A model generated the notes under the pieces. It made no database searches and was not told the origin of the DNA. It saw only the letters and a program-made list of their open reading frames with translations. A DNA stretch of 64,000 nt from Dromiciops gliroides. Lineage: Eukaryota > Chordata > Mammalia > Microbiotheria > Microbiotheriidae. Positions 55,037 to 64,000 of this stretch are shown in pieces. The first letter of the stretch is position 1. Each line of letters opens with the position of its first letter. The stretch covers positions 39,730,357 through 39,794,356 of the forward strand of contig NC_057863.1 of assembly GCF_019393635.1 (NCBI RefSeq), read 5' to 3'. Made by a program: the position numbers and the translations under genes.

Positions 55037-55951
55037 GTGTACTGGCTGTGTTTTTCCTTTGAATTTTTTCGAATGGACCTTTTAAACTCCCTAATTATCC
55101 TATTTTTGATTTTGGTCTGTTTAACCAGACAAATGGGAGATAAGATCATGTTAATGCTTTGTTTTTGTGGATTTTCTATTTTTCTTTTTATTTTTGTTAA
55201 AAGAGCCAGCAACTTACTCACACAAGGAAATATCTCTCCCTCTCCCAACCATGCTTTTTCAGAGAAACCTGAAGAGATTCCTGCAGCTTTTCCCAATTCT
55301 AACACTAATTGTTGCTCTAATTTTGCATGCCTGGAGGCAATGACCCACCCTCTAGAAGCTTTTAATCCCCTAGCACCTGGAGGCAAAGTGGGGGAAGAGG
55401 AATCCAGGCCTGAGTTCAAAATCAAATCTGATTCAAATTGCTCTGGTCCCTCCCCTCCTCTCCAGACCCCACCCTCTACTCCTCCTATGGCCAAGCCCAT
55501 AGCTTCCCCTGCCTGGGAAGTCCAGAGATCTGGTGCGCATGCTCAACTTTTTCTACCTGCATTTGCAGCTTCAGGCTCAGCCCTTCCCCGGCCTGGCTGT
55601 GCTTTTGAGACAATCTTAGAAAGCTCTTTAAATTCCAGATATGCTCGTTTTGTTCATAATTTTGCTAACCTGCTTTTGTCTTTCATTAGTAATCTTATAA
55701 AGCATTTGTATGGTGAAAAGACTGACAGACAATATAGAGGGGTTAAAGAAGAAAAACTTAAGCTGAATAAGAATGACAATCATCAACATAGTTCAAGACT
55801 CTGCTTCTTTTGCCATGGAAGGGTATATATTTTACAGAAATGTAGAAGTAAGCAGCAAGGTATTGATATGAGTATTGGGGATTTTAGATATCGGAATCAA
55901 AAGTGTTCTGAATTCACTCAGATTATTAATGTCAGTTCAGAGGTTACATAG
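55037..55951 (+). pseudogene. Gag-like open frame with altered zinc knuckle (304 codons)
   Basis: Likely a shortened gag-derived frame of the young retrovirus. It begins about 100 bp after the primer site. Residues 14-55 hold two strongly hydrophobic segments, unusual for gag. Residues about 135-160 are proline-rich (PSPPLQTPPSTPP), as in the linker between retroviral matrix and capsid. Around 256-269 is a CX2CX4-Y-X4C box (C256, C259, Y264, C269), a nucleocapsid zinc knuckle in which the usual histidine is tyrosine; basic residues follow. A recognisable capsid major homology region is missing and the length is well below a full gag. The ATG used is simply the first in frame, and a later Met could start it. 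The opposite-strand frame at 55,027-55,500 is a shadow. Gag identity rests on position and the knuckle, with moderate confidence. Confidence 0.55.
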
Positions 55952-56734
55952 GATTTCTATGCTATTACATATACATTTTGGAATTAATGGTATAGGTTTA
56001 TTTTCATAGAGATTTTAATGCTTTTGAGATTGTGTCTTATACTTAGTTTCTAAAACAAGGAGAATATTTGTAAAAGCTTTTTATAGTCATGCGATCAAGT
56101 TTATATTTTGTAATACTCATTAATATTAAGTTCATGCTCATTTAGATTTCCTTAGTTTGAATTTCACTGTCTTTTATTGTTCCATGTGTATTTTCTTCTA
56201 TACATTTATCTAATTTTAAAAAATTGCAAGATGGTTTTGATTTCATAATACAGTGTTAATTCTAGGAGTATTGTGCTCCCATATTCTGAGTTGTTTGTTT
56301 TTGTTATTTTTTCTCAACTGATTATTTGATCAAACTCTTTAAAGCATTTCCCTGGCAAATTGTTTGCCATGGCAAGTGTAAATTGATTCTAGAAGTATTA
56401 TTTTTGATAAGCATATTCCAAAAAAAAAAAAAGAGGGGAACATTTGTAAAAGTTTTCTTTTTTCAGAAAAAAGTTTTCTTTGATATTCTGTTGTGCTTTA
56501 ACTTGTATTTAAATATGTTCTGATTTTTCACAAAAGTAATTGTATACTAAGTGCAAAAAAAGGGGTATTATTTGAAATTGTTGCATAATTATATATTGTG
56601 TTCTGAGTCAAGATGTATTCACATTTTTTGCAATCATTTATTATCCTCAATTTTTAAATCCATATGAGACTTGGATTATGGGAACTTATCATTTAAGACA
56701 TTAATTGCCTTTATTCTGAGTTATCAGATGCCAG

Positions 56735-57262
56735 TTGGCCAAGATGCCATCCAATCACAAGAGGAATACATGCAAAGAGCAGACATTGAACTGTTACATG
56801 AGGGGAGACATGCACGAAGTTAAGGTATGGCCGAGGGAACGGCTTTTGACAAATGTTGAGGTTGGATTCTCTTGGTTTAATATTTATTTTATTTTTCCCC
56901 ACAATATTGTACAGATGGCTGGAAGTATTCATCCCACCCATCTCACTTCTACACCTGGCTTCTATGCTCCCTCCTATATGCCTGATGCCATGGACATCTT
57001 AATCCCATGGATCTGATTAAGTCTGACTCAGTTTCCTCCAATATGTTCAGTGGCATGGACGTATATTCCATCCACCTCTTTTAAGCCTGGCATACTGTAT
57101 GGGCAGTACATACTGCTCAAGTGTGGGAATGCTCATATCCCATCATTTCTCTGTTCTTTTATGGTAACCCCCATAATTATCTCAGGTGTCATGATAAATA
57201 CAGTGTTGAATTTGGCCTTGACACCTGTTACCAATTATATTAGATTTTTTAATTTCTCATAA
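56735..57262 (+). other. Two short frames in the retroviral interior
   Basis: Frames of 93 codons (56,735-57,016) and 70 codons (57,050-57,262). Just before an internal ATG at 56,914 the text TTATTTTTCCCCACAATATT followed by GTACAG looks like a splice acceptor, a place where a spliced 3' product could begin. No env motif is visible, and the function is unknown. Confidence 0.3.
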
Positions 57263-57614
57263 TGGCATGAGGATAATTAGGCAGATGATGCAAAAAGTGA
57301 TGAAACAAAGATAAAAAATTATTTTTAATAATTAATATCGCAGCAATTGTCTTCTCAATTACTCTCCATAAGGGGGGACTATAATAATAATGTAATTTTA
57401 AAGAATGGTTCAATTTTTGTTTTATTATATGTTTCATGTGTAACAACTAAGATTCTGAATTCCCTTAGACATGTTTTTGAGAACTTTCATTGTTTGATTT
57501 GATTATTGACAAAGCTATTTTAAAGTTGTGTTAAGCTCAATTTTGTAGGAAATTTTCCTGGCTGATTACCAGCATCCACACATCAACCCCTGAAAAGACT
57601 TCCATTCCACGACT

Positions 57615-57935
57615 ACACCTAGAGGACATCTGAGAAAAGACTTTCAGAGACTTTAAATGAACAGTTTTGATTTGTTCTTTTTGTTGGTTTTTTTCTCTTT
57701 CTGTTATAATATACACCATCTGTAACATGTATTCTCTGCAGAGGCCCTCCCTTTGCAAGACTAATGTCAAAGCGTCGGTTCATGAGGACAAAAAAAATCG
57801 CCCCTCTGGACAAAACTTTCCTCTCTTCCTTTTCTATATTGTTGTTCACATATTATTAGTTAGCAATAGTTATCATATTGTTTTTACTGTTCCGTCAAGG
57901 AAACATTTTGTTTCTTGAGGAACAACAGGGGGGAC
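57615..57935 (+). mobile_element. Conserved 3' internal segment before the LTR
   Basis: Shared with the older element at 40,583-40,910 (reverse orientation). Contains a 63-83-codon frame open in both copies, ending just before the polypurine tract. The changes are mostly amino-acid changing, so it does not look protein-constrained. Confidence 0.7.
57926..57935 (+). other. Polypurine tract
   Basis: CAGGGGGGAC directly before the 3' LTR TG. Six G residues match the tract of the older element. Confidence 0.8.
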
Positions 57936-58305
57936 TGTAACGATTGGAATAACGCCACCTGCTGGATACTAACTGTAGAAGAGTTCTGCCCATGAAGTGA
58001 AGGTCTTTGAGGGCAAGACCAGGAGTCTTGTCTTTGGTATCAGGAAGTGACGCGGACTAGTGGGAGGAGGAAGGAAGAGACTGGCGCTCGGTCTCGCTCT
58101 CTTCCTTTTGGACTCTGGCGGAGAGTGGAGCTAGAAATGTGCTCTCCCTTTAATAGATAGGAATCTAGGCCTTTCTTTCTCTTTACCAAATTCTTATTCT
58201 CCTTAATAAATGCTTAAAAGCCTAACTCTTGCTAAAGCTTATAATTTATTGGCGACCACTCATTAAATAGTTTAGACAGTTTAGCTAGAATTTTAGCCCT
58301 TAACA
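57936..58305 (+). mobile_element. 3' LTR (370 bp)
   Basis: Reads the same as the 5' LTR over all 370 bases by eye. AATAAA at 58,205-58,210; CTCF-like core at 57,953-57,965. Followed by the right target duplication CTTT. Confidence 0.95.
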
Positions 58306-58309
58306 CTTT

Positions 58310-59077
58310 GAAATGATGGAAAAAAAATTGTTCCTTGTCCTTATCCATTAGATGACTTTGGGGAAGTATTTAAATCCCCCCAATTTGGTGAACCATCTCA
58401 ATCATTGTTTAAATGCCCTCTAAGCTTCCAGCTAGAGATTTTTGTCATTTACAAGCACATTTCCTCAGTTAGATTCCTCCCCCCCCCTCCAAAGTTATAT
58501 GAGAAATAATTTGGGGATTTTTCTTTTTAGGGATTTTATCCTTAAAACAAAATTATAAAAGCAGATGCTTTCCCTCCATTTTTAACATTATACTGACCTC
58601 TAGAGTAGAAGCAACTGAATGTCATCAGTGAAGGGAATAAACTACAAAAAGAAAGTCAATTGAAAGAAAGTCTCCCATCAGGTTTGAACCCATCTATTAG
58701 ACAATAAATAGGCTTTATTTTATGGGGTCTGTTCAGAAAACATGGTTGATATAAAAGGGTTATTAAGAATACGATGTTGGAAGACTCAGATGAACTGTTG
58801 AACACCAAAGACAGCAGAGCAAAAACAATGGAAAGGAAACAACACTGAAAGGCAAATGAATTCTCATTAATTTCAATTATCATTCATTTCCCTTCAGTAG
58901 AGAGGTGGGAACTAAAGCTGTAGAATATTTCCTATACTGTCCTATATAACACATTGACTGCACTTATCCAGTTTTCTTTGTTATGAGTTGGGTTCCTTTT
59001 TGGTTGGTTCATTTGTTTGTCTAACAGCTGTCAATATCTTAAAATTAGAACAATGACATTTTTTTTAAATGTTTATC
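58310..59077. other. No feature recognised
   Basis: Unique-looking. The 75-codon minus frame at 58,656-58,883 has no known domain. Confidence 0.4.
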
Positions 59078-59222
59078 TTTTTTTGGGCAGGGCAATGAGG
59101 GTTAAGTGACTTGCCCAGGGTCACACAGCTAGTTAAGTGTGAAGTGTCTGAGGCTGGATTTGAACTCAGGTCCTCCTGAATCCAAGGCCAGTGCTTTATC
59201 CATTGTGCCACCTAGCTGCCCC
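59078..59222 (-). mobile_element. WSINE1-like SINE
   Basis: Complete antisense copy, T-run tail to GTGCCACCTAGCTGCCCC. Target duplication unclear. Confidence 0.9.
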
Positions 59223-59540
59223 AATAATGGGCTTTGATGGAGAATTTCCAGATATTGTATATCTACTTACCTGGCAGACAGAGGGTACAGTTTATTTCCA
59301 ACATATCATAGTCTATCTGTCTCCCCCTGCACCCACTGGGGCCAGAGATACCTAACCTGAGTACTACAAAGACAGTGTGGTACAAATTTGAGCCTCGGAT
59401 ATGAAAGGGGAGAGAAAGCTCCCCCCAGCACCTTTAAGATTCCACCAGATCCAACCAGTAGGGATATCTCTCTGAGATTCTCATCAGCTTTGTTCCAAAC
59501 TGCTAGCTGGTAAACTGCTCAATGGAGCTGAGCTTTGCAA
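59223..59540. other. No feature recognised
   Basis: Unique-looking, slightly C-rich. Confidence 0.4.
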
Positions 59541-59846
59541 ATCTGATTCAGGAAGCATTTCTTAAATACCCACCACACACCAGGCACTACCCTAGTTGCT
59601 AGGAATACAAAGACAAAAATGAAATGGCCCCTGGCTTCAAGGGGCTGACTTTTACTTAGGGAAAATGCAACCGAACACAGACCATTAAATATAATATGTA
59701 CCCAAAATAATTAGAAAAATAATTTTGCAAGGGAACAAGCAATAACAATGGGATATGTAGGAGGGTTTATCAGAAAAGGTCTAATGTAGGAGGAATTATC
59801 TCAGCTATGCTTTGAGGGAAACTTGAGGTGTTAAGATATGAAGGCA

Positions 59847-59988
59847 GGGGCAGCTAAGTGGCACAGTGGATAGAGCACCGGCCCTGTAGTCAGGAGTACC
59901 TGAGTTCAAATCGGGCCTCAGACACTTAACGCTTACTAGCTGTGTGACCCTGGGCAAGTCACTTAACCCCCATTGCCTCACTAAAAAA
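59847..59988 (+). mobile_element. WSINE1-like SINE
   Basis: Complete sense copy. Perfect target duplication ATATGAAGGCA at 59,836-59,846 and 59,989-59,999. Confidence 0.96.
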
Positions 59989-60267
59989 ATATGAAGGCAA
60001 AGAGAAAGAACATCTAGGCATGGTAAACACTCCATACAAATACAAGGAGGCAAGAAATGAAATGTCTTTTGTGGGGGAAAGCTAGCATGTCAGTTTGATT
60101 AAAATGCAGAGTATATGAGAGGGAATGATACACAATAAGACAAAAATAAGCCATCTTATTTAAGATTAGTACAAATAACTTTGTACTTGATCTAAGAAGC
60201 AATAGGGAGCCACTGAAAATGTTTGAACAGAAGAATAATTTGGACAAATCTATTTTGTAGAAATATC

Positions 60268-60968
60268 TTTTTTTGACAGTCTGTCAAGTTTTATTGTATG
60301 AGACAAATAGAAGGGTACTGAGTCCAGAGGAGATGGGGAGAATCATTTCTTGGTCTCCCCCTCCTTAGACAGGCTTGATGATCTCCTCTTTCTTAGCCTG
60401 TAGATGCTGTTCCTGATACTTTTGTGCTTCCTTAGTCTTGCACTGGTGAGCTTCAGCCTGGTCAGCCAGGAGCTTCTTCCGGGCCTTGTCTGCCTTCAGT
60501 TTATGAATGTGCTCCATGAGGATCCACTTATTCTTGAACACATTGCTCTTCACCTTCAAGTACTGTCTGTGGTACATATGGTGGTCAATCTTTTTCTATT
60601 CATGATATCTTCAGAGTAGATGCCACAGAATCCTCATTCACCTCATCCAGGTCACTTTCTCAGGCACACAAGCATTGACAGTACCCTTTCTCTTACCAAT
60701 GCCCATGCACCTGCCCTTCTGTCGAACTAGAGTATTTTTCTGGCATCTGGCACAAGAGTGCGCAGTAACATGCTTCCAGATGATCAGCCATTTTTTAATC
60801 AGCTTCTGGATCTGCTGACGGGAATTGGCATTGGCAATTTCATTGGTCTCATTGGGGTCAAGCCATACCTTCCTTTTTTCCACATTGAAGGACACTAGAG
60901 GCAAGCCTCTTCTGAAGCCTGAGCATACTTATGGCTGCAGCTGCAGCACAGAAAAGGAAAGGAGAGGG
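60268..60968 (-). pseudogene. RPL19: RPL19 processed pseudogene (ribosomal protein L19)
   Basis: Intronless antisense copy of the mRNA for the large-subunit ribosomal protein eL19. Minus-strand segments include [31 protein letters not shown] and PEKVTWMR (60,638-60,904), then [20 protein letters not shown] and QAKKEEIIK (60,365-60,577). The expected start codon is ATA (60,930-60,932), a one-base insertion follows within the Gly-Lys-Lys-Lys stretch, and several Arg codons have become stops near 60,600-60,640. AATAAA lies at 60,289-60,294 and a 7-A tail next to the left flank. Perfect 18-bp target duplication CTATTTTGTAGAAATATC at 60,250-60,267 and 60,969-60,986 shows L1-driven retroposition. 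Not functional. Confidence 0.97.
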
Positions 60969-61420
60969 CTATTTTGTAGAAATATCAATCTGGCAGCTAT
61001 TTGAAACAAAGATTAGAGGAAGGAGAAGCTGAAAGTCACAAAATGAATTATAGTATTGTATTAGACCAGAAGAGAAGTAATGGTTTGAATTAGTGTGATA
61101 ACTTTATGAGTAGAGAGAAGGGAACAGATGTAAGAAATTGTAGTGGTAGAATCAAGAAACCCTGTCAGCTGATTGGTACGTGGGGCGACGGTGAGTGGAA
61201 AGTTGGGGATAGATACCGGAAGTGAAGGAGAGACAAGGGTCATGGACAAGGTTAATTTTGTGAACCTGAGTGACTGGAAGGATGGTGATGTTCTCCCAGC
61301 AAATAAGGGAGTTTGGAGGGTGGCTTTAGGAGTAAATATAATTGGTTTCATTTTGGACACGTTGAGTTTTAAATGCCTATAGGTCTGTCAGTGGGTTTGA
61401 ATCACAGGAAACGAGAAATG

Positions 61421-62045
61421 CCATTTATTGTCTGTCCTTGAGTTTTACTCTACAACAGAAAGGGAGGCTGAAGGTTGAGGGGTTAGATCCACAGTGGCTA
61501 AAGCTGCATTTGTGAAAATCTGGTCTTCACCCTGTAAATAAGTAGGTCGGAGACTCACCAGTAAAGTGCTTTGAATTAAAGGGACCTGGGGAAGCAAGGG
61601 AGGAAAGAGAGGTCTCCCATAAGCATCTCTAGAGAAAATTATTGGAAATGTTATAAAAAATGGAGCCCAAGAACAACCTTCCAAAAATCAATATGCTTCA
61701 GCTTTGTAGCCTGCTTGCTTTCTTACATCTGCACAGAGAAGAATAATAAGAGAACAAATTGTTGTCATTATGTGCTTAGTTTTTGCCTTCTATGTACATA
61801 AAAAGAAGGCGAGTGGTGCTTTGGAAACCGAGATTCTATAAGTACTCAAGTGAAAGAAAAAGGAACAGAAACAAAAGGAGAGGGAAAGGGGATTCTAGAC
61901 AAAGATTGCTGCTACCCCAGCCCTTCTGAAACTGACTAAGAATATAAGGTTATCCAAAGACAGATATCACTTAGAAATGAGCCTAATCAAATTGCTAACT
62001 GTGAACCAAGCTTCTCTAACACCAGCATCCCAGCTGATATTCCCA
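61421..62045. other. No feature recognised
   Basis: Unique-looking. The minus frame at 61,445-61,684 has no known domain. Confidence 0.4.
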
Positions 62046-62049
62046 GAGG

Positions 62050-62430
62050 GGTGTCAGATATACGTAGCACTTTTGTATACATGATCCCATTTGACTAGGT
62101 GCCACATTCCCATTTTGCCAATAGGGGAAAACCTCTCAAGGTTCAGAGGTTAATTTCTTAATTTTTAATTAATTAATTAATTATATTTTATTTTATTTTT
62201 TGCTGGGCAATGAGGGTTAAGTGACTTGCCAGGGTCACATAACTAGTAAGTGTCAAGTGTCTGAAGCCAGATTTGATCTCAGGTCCTCCTGAATCCAGGG
62301 CTGGTGCTTTATCCACTGTATCACCTAGCTGCCTCTCAGAGGTTAATTTCTTGCCCATATTCATATGCCTAGGAAGTATTAGAGGCAGGATATGTACCCA
62401 ATTAGAGGGCCATGATTTATCTGTTCTTCC
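62050..62430 (-). mobile_element. CORE-SINE (MIR/THER) split by a WSINE1
   Basis: TACATGATCCCATTTGACTA and CCATTTTGCCAATAGGGG on the left; AAGTATTAGAGGCAGGATAT and CAATTAGAGGGCCATGATTT on the right. Confidence 0.6.
62160..62335 (-). mobile_element. WSINE1-like SINE
   Basis: Antisense copy with an (AATT)n/T-rich tail. Perfect 17-bp target duplication TCAGAGGTTAATTTCTT at 62,143-62,159 and 62,336-62,352. Confidence 0.94.
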
Positions 62431-62545
62431 AATCGATCAGCAAGTATTTATCAATTGCTTAATATCTGCCATTTACTGTGTTAAAGTACTGGGGATACAA
62501 AAAAAGAAAGAATAGAAAGAAAGAATGTGGGTACCTTCCTTCCTT
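62431..62545 (+). mobile_element. Unassigned dispersed repeat, start only
   Basis: CAGCAAGTATTTATCAATTG and CATTTACTGTGTTAAAGTAC, then a GAAAGAAA stretch. Confidence 0.45.
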
Positions 62546-62654
62546 TATCCCTCACTCCTACATGGGGAATCATGCACTGTAGGATCTTACATTATATTAA
62601 GGAAAAATACCGCAAGGAAAATATTTGCAACTTACAAACATCACCCAAAACAAG

Positions 62655-62905
62655 CATTCTGCTGGATGGTTCAGTGGATAGAGCATTGGCCTGGAGTCAG
62701 GAAAACCTCTGTTCAAATCTTCCCTCAAACATTTACTAGATGTGTGACCTTAGACAAGTAACTTAATTTCTGTTTTCTTTAATCCACTGGAGAAGGAAAT
62801 AGCCAACCACTACAGTGTCTTTGCTAAAAAAACTCCATAAAGAAGCACTAGCATGGTATGATATGGGGTGACAAAGAGTAGGACATGACAGAACAGTCAT
62901 TTTTT
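62655..62905 (+). mobile_element. MAR1-type SINE with long tail
   Basis: Head GGATGGTTCAGTGGATAGAG, B-box TGTTCAAATCTTCC, then CCACTGGAGAAGGAAATAGC, AACCACTACAGTGTCTTTGC, AAAGAGTAGGACATGACAGA. Sense counterpart of 33,945-34,170. Confidence 0.8.
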
Positions 62906-62934
62906 TTCTAAGAAGCTCAAAGCACTTAGAGAAA

Positions 62935-63135
62935 CACAGATCCGGGAGCCAGAAGGGACCTTACAGTTCATGTAGTCCAATTCAGTATTTTACAAGGGAG
63001 GGAAGTAAAACTGAGAGAAGTAAAATGACTCATACATGCACAAGCACCTACTAAGTTTCAGAAGCAAGATTTGAAACCAGATCTTTTTTACTCAAAAGCC
63101 AGTACACTTATAAGCTCCAACAATATGCCTCTCAG
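62935..63135 (-). mobile_element. MIR-like CORE-SINE
   Basis: GGGAGCCAGAAGGGACCTTA, CAGTATTTTACAAGGGAG and GATTTGAAACCAGATC in antisense order. Confidence 0.65.
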
Positions 63136-63685
63136 AGGCAGTGTCTTTAAACACATCCCTGGTAGAAAGAGAAGCAAGATCATTATTTCTGCTTTGCGGT
63201 AGTTGGACTTCTCCTTCCTCTCATTAATTAGACACAAACTGCCTCTACTGACAGGCTTTCATCCAGACCAGATGACAGCTCTCCTTAAAAGAATGCAGCT
63301 AACTGCACCAACTGGATTGAACCAGCCTTCCCCAGACTCGCTGAGGATCGAATGCCCCATTTGGGGATAGCTTTAGACAAATTGGCCTATCAGGCAGGTA
63401 CCATGCACAGCAATTGTTGGCAAAGGGTACAACTCTAATCCATTTTAATGACTTGTTGGTCCCTACCTCAGTTCCAGAGCTATAGAAAGGATGGAGAAGA
63501 TCATTGGAAGTGACTTTGAATAACCTCAAGGAGGAAAGGAAGGAAGAAGGCATTACTTCAAAACCAGGGAAGAAAAAATGACGCCAGTGAAAACAAAAGC
63601 TAACATTCAATAGATATTCAGTGTACAGTGCTTCTGTGGGTGTTGGGCAGCAACAGCCCACCCCCATCACTTTGTTTATGTATTT
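63136..63685. other. No feature recognised
   Basis: Unique-looking. The 123-codon minus frame at 63,299-63,670 has no domain I know and no clear coding support. Confidence 0.35.
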
Positions 63686-63689
63686 AGTT

Positions 63690-63844
63690 AGAGGCTGCTA
63701 GGTGGCCCAGCGGATAGAGTGCTGGAGCTTGAACCATGACAAATCTAAGTTCTAATCTGGCTTCAGACACTTGCTAAGGGTAGGACCCCAGGTAAATCAC
63801 TTAACCTCCAGTTCTGTTTCAATTTCCTCATCTATAAGATGGAC

Positions 63845-63893
<49 letters not shown>

Positions 63894-64000
63894 TACCTAC
63901 ATCCTAGGGTTGTTATAAGGCTAACAAATAATGTGATATTTGTAAAGTGCTTTGATAACCTGATAGGATTATATAAATGCTAGTTATTCTTAGTATATTT
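63690..64000 (+). mobile_element. CORE-SINE (THER/MAR1 type), runs to window end
   Basis: Head AGGCTGCTAGGTGGCCCAG, AATTTCCTCATCTATAAGAT, CCTACATCCTAGGGTTGTTA and tail TTGTAAAGTGCTTTGATAAC, then TATATAAATGCTAG. An (ATA)n array sits in its middle. Confidence 0.88.
63847..63892 (+). repeat. (AAT)n microsatellite grown inside a SINE
   Basis: About 15 AAT units at the position where this SINE family normally has GATAATAATAG. Confidence 0.95.

Larger units (their letters stand above)
54562..58309 (+). mobile_element. Young non-autonomous endogenous retrovirus
   Basis: Complete provirus-like unit: target duplication CTTT (54,562-54,565 and 58,306-58,309), two 370-bp LTRs, a primer site, a polypurine tract and 3.0 kb of internal DNA. 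The LTRs show no difference by eye, so the insertion is recent. The 4-bp duplication suits gamma-like (ERV1) integrases. The interior carries a gag-like frame but no visible protease, reverse transcriptase, integrase or env. The space between them (about 56,000-57,600) is AT-rich with short unrelated frames. It would need enzymes from a helper element to move. Confidence 0.88.
59545..61420 (+). mobile_element. Unassigned dispersed repeat, longest copy, twice interrupted
   Basis: Starts CACCAGGCACTACCCTAG and CTTCAAGGGGCTGAC, continues GCAATAGGGAGCCACTGAAA (about 60,197) and, after the retrocopy, CAATCTGGCAGCTATTTG, GTGACTGGAAGGATGGTGAT and ATTTTGGACACGTTGAGTTT (to about 61,360). I recall similar text in other mammals but cannot name the family. 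Interrupted by a WSINE1 (59,847-59,988) and an RPL19 retrocopy (60,268-60,968). Confidence 0.6.

Noticed and set aside
55027-55500. 157-codon minus frame opposite the retroviral interior
   Set aside because: It overlaps the gag-like frame on the other strand, which has the zinc-knuckle support; no motif of its own.
5728-63733. SINE heads as possible tRNA genes
   Set aside because: The heads keep a tRNA-like B-box but cannot be read as a full cloverleaf with a proper acceptor and anticodon arm; they are SINE promoters.

Overview
The window looks like non-coding (intergenic or intronic) DNA from a marsupial, most likely an Australidelphian. The reason is the repeat content. About two dozen copies belong to one short tRNA-headed SINE (a conserved GGCAGCTAGGTGGC head, a GAGTTCAAATC B-box and an A-rich tail), which matches my memory of the marsupial WSINE1 family. 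Around them lie many MIR/THER/MAR1-type CORE-SINEs, L2 and L3/CR1 fragments and marsupial-type L1 ends. Family names are from memory and were not checked against a repeat library. I find no convincing intact cellular gene, tRNA, rRNA or CRISPR array. The only recognisable cellular coding sequence is a dead RPL19 retrocopy.

Layout. 0-7 kb: CORE-SINE fragments, an (AT)n tract and a pure (GAA)40 tract. 7.4-10.7 kb: a long antisense L3/CR1 relic broken up by a CORE-SINE, an L2 end, a GAGACA tract and a WSINE1. 11-17 kb: SINEs, a second L3 relic and a compound GATA/CAAA/GGAA microsatellite. 17.8-18.5 kb: a complete solo LTR with a 4-bp target duplication. 20.8-23.0 kb: an L3 relic carrying a two-SINE insertion that shares one target duplication, followed by an L2 with a readable reverse-transcriptase YVDD box. 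25.3-27.5 kb: a 5'-truncated antisense L1 with 16-bp target duplications. 28-36 kb: SINEs, L2 tails and an L1 3' end. 35.7-37.8 kb: a decayed element that may be the 5' part of an old L1. 40.1-41.0 kb: an LTR plus the 3' internal end of an older endogenous retrovirus. 44.4-49.8 kb: sense L3 pieces and SINEs. 50.0-50.3 kb: an E-box/MEF2 motif cluster. 52.5-53.5 kb: an L3 relic. 54.6-58.3 kb: a young retroviral element. 59.5-61.4 kb: an old dispersed repeat split by a WSINE1 and the RPL19 retrocopy. 61.4-64 kb: SINEs.

The main item is the element at 54,562-58,309. It has two 370-bp LTRs that look identical, a 4-bp target duplication, a tRNA-Arg-like primer site and a polypurine tract. It has a 304-codon open frame ending in a gag-like zinc knuckle with one histidine replaced by tyrosine, and no visible pol or env. 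It therefore looks like a recent non-autonomous retrovirus that moved using another element's enzymes. Its 3' internal end is about 95% identical, over the part I compared, to the end of the older element at 40.1-41.0 kb, although the LTRs of the two are hardly alignable. The rest of the window is best read as a layered record of retrotransposition, ordered by its nested insertions and target-site duplications.
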